From assembly GCA_903890265.1 (NCBI GenBank), contig CAITAM010000224.1:1-8601 (forward strand): a stretch of 8,601 nt of DNA, read 5' to 3'. Positions 6,618-8,601 of this stretch are shown here, piece by piece. Source of the DNA: an uncultured Pseudomonadota bacterium (GTDB lineage: Bacteria > Pseudomonadota > Gammaproteobacteria > Steroidobacterales > Steroidobacteraceae). How positions within the stretch are numbered: position 1 is the stretch's first letter; the number at the start of each line of letters is the position of its first letter. Both the position numbers and the translations under genes were made by a program. A model generated the notes under the pieces. The model saw nothing but the letters and a program-made list of their open reading frames with translations. It was not told the DNA's origin and made no database searches.

Positions 6618-7325
6618 ATGACCGTGTTTCGGACCCCGACCCTCGTTGCAGCGCTCGCCCTCGCTTTTGCCGGCACCGTGCCGGCGCACGCCCAGGCGCC
6701 CGCCACGCCGGCCTCGCCCGCTCCCCTCAAGAACGACGAGGCGAGCTACATCATCGGCCTCGACATCGCCGGCCAGATGAAGCAGAGCGGCATGGCGCCG
6801 GATCTGTCCGAGGCGGGTATCGCACGGGGACTCAAGGACGGCTTTGCCGGCAAGACCGTGTCGAAGGAGGACCAGCAGCGGCTGGGGCAGTGGGCGCAGA
6901 CGCAGCGCGAGGCGCATGCCGCGCGGAACGAGGCGGCGGCAACCGCGTTCCTCGCCAAGAACGGCAAGGAGCCCGGCGTCGTGACCACGGCCTCGGGCCT
7001 GCAGTACCGGATCGTTGAGGCCGGCAATGCCAGCGAGGCATCGCCGAAGGCGGACGACCGCGTGTCGGTCAACTACCGCGGCAAGCTGCTCGACGGAACC
7101 GAGTTCGACAGCTCCTATTCGCGCGGTCAGCCTGCGACGTTCGGCGTCGGTCAGGTGATTCCGGGCTGGACGGAAGCGCTGCAGATGATGAAGCCGGGCT
7201 CGAAGTGGCAGCTCTTCATTCCACCGGCGCTCGCCTACGGCAAGACGGACCGTCCGGGAATCCCCGGCAATTCGCTGCTGATCTTCGACGTCGAATTGCT
7301 CTCGGTGGTCGCCAAGGCACCGTAA
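6618..7325 (+). CDS. Periplasmic FKBP-type peptidyl-prolyl cis-trans isomerase (Mip/FkpA-like)
   Basis: Predicted secreted folding enzyme that isomerises Xaa-Pro bonds. Residues 1-25 form a Sec signal peptide: Arg5, a hydrophobic core, and AHA before Gln26 as the likely cleavage site. A Pro/Ala-rich linker follows. Residues about 38-125 match the FKBP amino-terminal domain (YIIGLDIAGQMK, then a long charged helix), which in Mip and FkpA mediates dimerisation. TTASGLQYRI (123-132) leads into the FKBP domain (about 140-231). There VNYRGKLLDGTEFDSS, FGVGQVIPGW (175-184), PPALAYG (202-208) and FDVELL (223-228) carry the expected pocket residues Tyr153, Phe163, Asp164, Phe175, Val180, Ile181, Trp184, Tyr207 and Phe223. 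At 235 residues it is typical of Mip/FkpA. The next gene starts 21 bases later and also encodes an exported protein, so the two are probably cotranscribed. FkpA versus Mip versus FklB naming cannot be settled from sequence alone. Confidence 0.94.
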   Translation: MTVFRTPTLVAALALAFAGTVPAHAQAPATPASPAPLKNDEASYIIGLDIAGQMKQSGMAPDLSEAGIARGLKDGFAGKTVSKEDQQRLGQWAQTQREAHAARNEAAATAFLAKNGKEPGVVTTASGLQYRIVEAGNASEASPKADDRVSVNYRGKLLDGTEFDSSYSRGQPATFGVGQVIPGWTEALQMMKPGSKWQLFIPPALAYGKTDRPGIPGNSLLIFDVELLSVVAKAP

Positions 7326-7346
7326 CCCCCGGACGGCGAGACGGCC

Positions 7347-7898
7347 ATGGAGCGCCCGGACAGCCAGCGGCGATCGATGCTGGGTCGCGTGCTCCTGGCC
7401 GCACTCGGTGGGCTCGCCGCCGGCCGGGCTCGGGCGGACGGCAGCGAGCTGCCGCCCGGCGCCAGCCTGCCGCCGCTCACGCTCGCCGGGCTCAACGGCC
7501 CGGACCGCACGTTCGCCGATTACCGCGGCCGGCCCCTCCTGATCAACGTCTGGGCGAGCTGGTGTGGTCCGTGTCGCGCCGAGGCCGCGTCCCTCGAGCG
7601 CCTCGCGTGGCTGCACGGTGGCAAGCACTTCGCGATCATCGGTGTCTCGACCGACGACGATGCGGTCCAGGCGCGAAGCTGGCTGCAGCACTCCAACGCG
7701 ACCATCAGCCACTACCTCGACCACCGGCTGGTGCTCGAGCACCTGCTCGGTGCGAGCCGCCTGCCGCTGACCGTGCTGGTGGCTGCCGACGGGCGTGTCC
7801 TCGACCGCGTTCACGGCGCGAGGGAGTGGGACAGCGCTGAGTCTCGGGCGTACCTCGCCCGGGTATTCCGCGATCCGGCGATTGCCGGCACGCCCTAG
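7347..7898 (+). CDS. Exported TlpA/ResA-like thioredoxin-fold protein with a Tat-like signal
   Basis: Thiol-disulfide oxidoreductase of the TlpA/ResA (AhpC/TSA-redoxin) group, probably a periplasmic disulfide reductant. Residues 6-30 look like a signal peptide: QRRSML (7-12) fits the twin-arginine pattern, a hydrophobic stretch follows, and ARA (28-30) before Asp31 is a likely cleavage site. The thioredoxin fold starts near residue 36. NVWASWCGPC (67-76) holds the redox pair Cys73 and Cys76, and the cis-proline is probably Pro140 in SRLPLTVLVAADG. FAIIGVSTDDD (95-105) is the usual strand after the active-site helix. The 183-residue length fits the family. The ATG at 7347 has no good ribosome binding site. 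The next in-frame ATG (7377) would remove the two arginines, so the upstream start is preferred. It follows the FKBP gene by 21 bases, suggesting shared transcription and a joint role in envelope protein folding or cytochrome maturation. The partner is unknown. Confidence 0.88.
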   Translation: MERPDSQRRSMLGRVLLAALGGLAAGRARADGSELPPGASLPPLTLAGLNGPDRTFADYRGRPLLINVWASWCGPCRAEAASLERLAWLHGGKHFAIIGVSTDDDAVQARSWLQHSNATISHYLDHRLVLEHLLGASRLPLTVLVAADGRVLDRVHGAREWDSAESRAYLARVFRDPAIAGTP

Positions 7899-7972
7899 CA
7901 CCCGCGCGGCGCCTCGAGCGGCGGTCGTGCCACTGTCACGTCGCGAGACGAGACTAGAGGACCGGACGTCGC

Positions 7973-7976
7973 GGAG
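7973..7976 (+). promoter_or_regulatory. Ribosome binding site for the GTG start at 7984
   Basis: GGAG lies seven bases before the GTG at 7984. Together with the secretion signal that begins at that codon, it decides the start of the last, partial gene. The 85 bases between the previous stop and this GTG otherwise hold only a few 4-base inverted repeats and no T run. Confidence 0.55.
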
Positions 7977-7983
7977 TGGTGCG

Positions 7984-8601
7984 GTGAAGAGAGGCTGTCG
8001 TTACGCAGCGGTGCGGGTCGCGGTGCTCACGGCGACGGCGTTCTGCGTCTGCCTGCCGTGCCGGGCGGCGGCCGCCGAACCGGGCGCCGACGAGGCCGCC
8101 GCCTGGGTCGCTTCGCTGCCGGCAACCGCCGCGGAGCGGCTGCGGCTGGCGGCAGCCGCGCTCGATCGGGGTGATGCAGAGACCGCGCTCAAAATCTATG
8201 AACTGGTCAGTGGCGAGGGCGAATACCTCGAGGCCGAGACCGGACAAGTTCGTGCGGCGCTCGCGAACGGCGAGACGCGCAAGGCCGTGGCCTACGGCAG
8301 CCGAGTGGCCGACGAGAACAGGGACTCCCTGGAGGCGCAGCTCCTGCTCGTCTACCTGGTGGACCGCACCGGCAAGCCCGAGTTTGCGCTCGAGAATCTC
8401 GAGCGGATGAAGGCGAGTGATGCCGCGCAGGCGCGGCTCCTCGCGAGCCTTCGCGCCGAACTCCTCATCGACCGGGGACGTGCGGTGGAGGCTCTCGAGG
8501 GGCTCGAGGCCCTGCCGCCGGACGCTCAGGACGCCGGCGTGCAGGCCCTGCGCGGGCGCGCCGAGCGGGCGCTTGGCCGAATCCCTGCCGCGCCGCGGCC
8601 C
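7984..8601 (+). CDS. Exported TPR-type repeat protein, 3' end outside the window
   Basis: An open frame of 206 codons from GTG runs to the window end without a stop; I do not recognise a named family. Residues 1-31 look like a Sec signal peptide: Lys2, Arg3 and Arg6, a hydrophobic core from about 8 to 25, and Ala28-Ala31 as a likely cleavage region. Three cysteines (21, 23, 26) sit at the end of the core, but none is in a standard lipobox. The mature part is rich in Ala, Leu, Glu and Arg. Its Gly positions 63, 96, 130, 165 and 198 are spaced 33-35 residues apart. They sit in repeated helix-turn contexts such as LDRGDAETAL, LANGETRKAV, DRTGKPEFAL and IDRGRAVEAL. This periodicity is that of tetratricopeptide repeats, so a protein-protein interaction scaffold in the envelope is likely. 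Relation to the preceding thioredoxin-like gene (85-base gap, same strand) is possible but unproven. Confidence 0.8.
   Translation, partial: MKRGCRYAAVRVAVLTATAFCVCLPCRAAAAEPGADEAAAWVASLPATAAERLRLAAAALDRGDAETALKIYELVSGEGEYLEAETGQVRAALANGETRKAVAYGSRVADENRDSLEAQLLLVYLVDRTGKPEFALENLERMKASDAAQARLLASLRAELLIDRGRAVEALEGLEALPPDAQDAGVQALRGRAERALGRIPAAPRP

Noticed and set aside
6222..7901. A 559-codon open frame on the minus strand
   Set aside because: It lies opposite trpA, the FKBP gene and the thioredoxin-like gene, all with clear motifs. It has a low-complexity Arg/Gly/Pro-rich composition with no recognisable domain, as expected for antisense frames in GC-rich DNA.
7939..7950. Small hairpin CGTC-GCGA-GACG with a GNRA-type loop, upstream of the last gene
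   Set aside because: A four-base-pair stem is expected by chance in DNA this GC-rich, and no longer structure or conserved RNA feature surrounds it.

Overview
The window is GC-rich bacterial chromosomal DNA (about 70% GC by eye). Every supportable gene lies on the + strand, and codons end strongly in G or C. It probably comes from a proteobacterium, most likely a gammaproteobacterium or a close relative. The reasons are the Mip/FkpA-type FKBP with its amino-terminal dimerisation domain, the standard TrpB1-type beta subunit, and the style of the Trp proteins. This is inference from protein style; no taxonomic marker gene is present.

Positions 11-6529 hold a complete tryptophan biosynthesis operon in the order trpE-trpG-trpD-trpC-trpF-trpB-trpA, with all seven genes as separate, unfused reading frames. 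Together they convert chorismate to tryptophan. TrpE and TrpG make anthranilate, TrpD adds phosphoribose, TrpF isomerises the product, TrpC closes the indole ring, and the TrpA-TrpB complex exchanges glycerol phosphate for serine to give tryptophan. Five of the six junctions overlap by 1 or 4 bases (GTGA, ATGA or TGATG) and the sixth (trpG-trpD) has a 17-base gap, so the genes are probably transcribed together and translationally coupled. The promoter and any leader or attenuator lie upstream of the window.

Downstream, after an 88-base gap, is an envelope-protein region. It holds a secreted FKBP-type peptidyl-prolyl isomerase (6618-7325). After 21 bases comes an exported TlpA/ResA-like thioredoxin-fold protein with a WCGPC active site and a twin-arginine-like signal (7347-7898). 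After a further 85 bases, the 5' part of an exported TPR-type repeat protein (from 7984) runs off the window end. The first two look like a small periplasmic folding/redox unit.

The window is mostly ordinary metabolism and I see no undescribed system. Points worth a second look are a divergent TrpF, where the usual catalytic Asp aligns with Glu and the QLHG motif is missing; the Tat-like signal on the thioredoxin-like protein; unusual loop sequences in TrpA; a (GCG)6 tract in trpC; and the unresolved N-terminus of TrpE at the window edge. I see no RNA genes, mobile elements, CRISPR arrays or convincing intrinsic terminators. No stretch over 100 bases lacks a gene.
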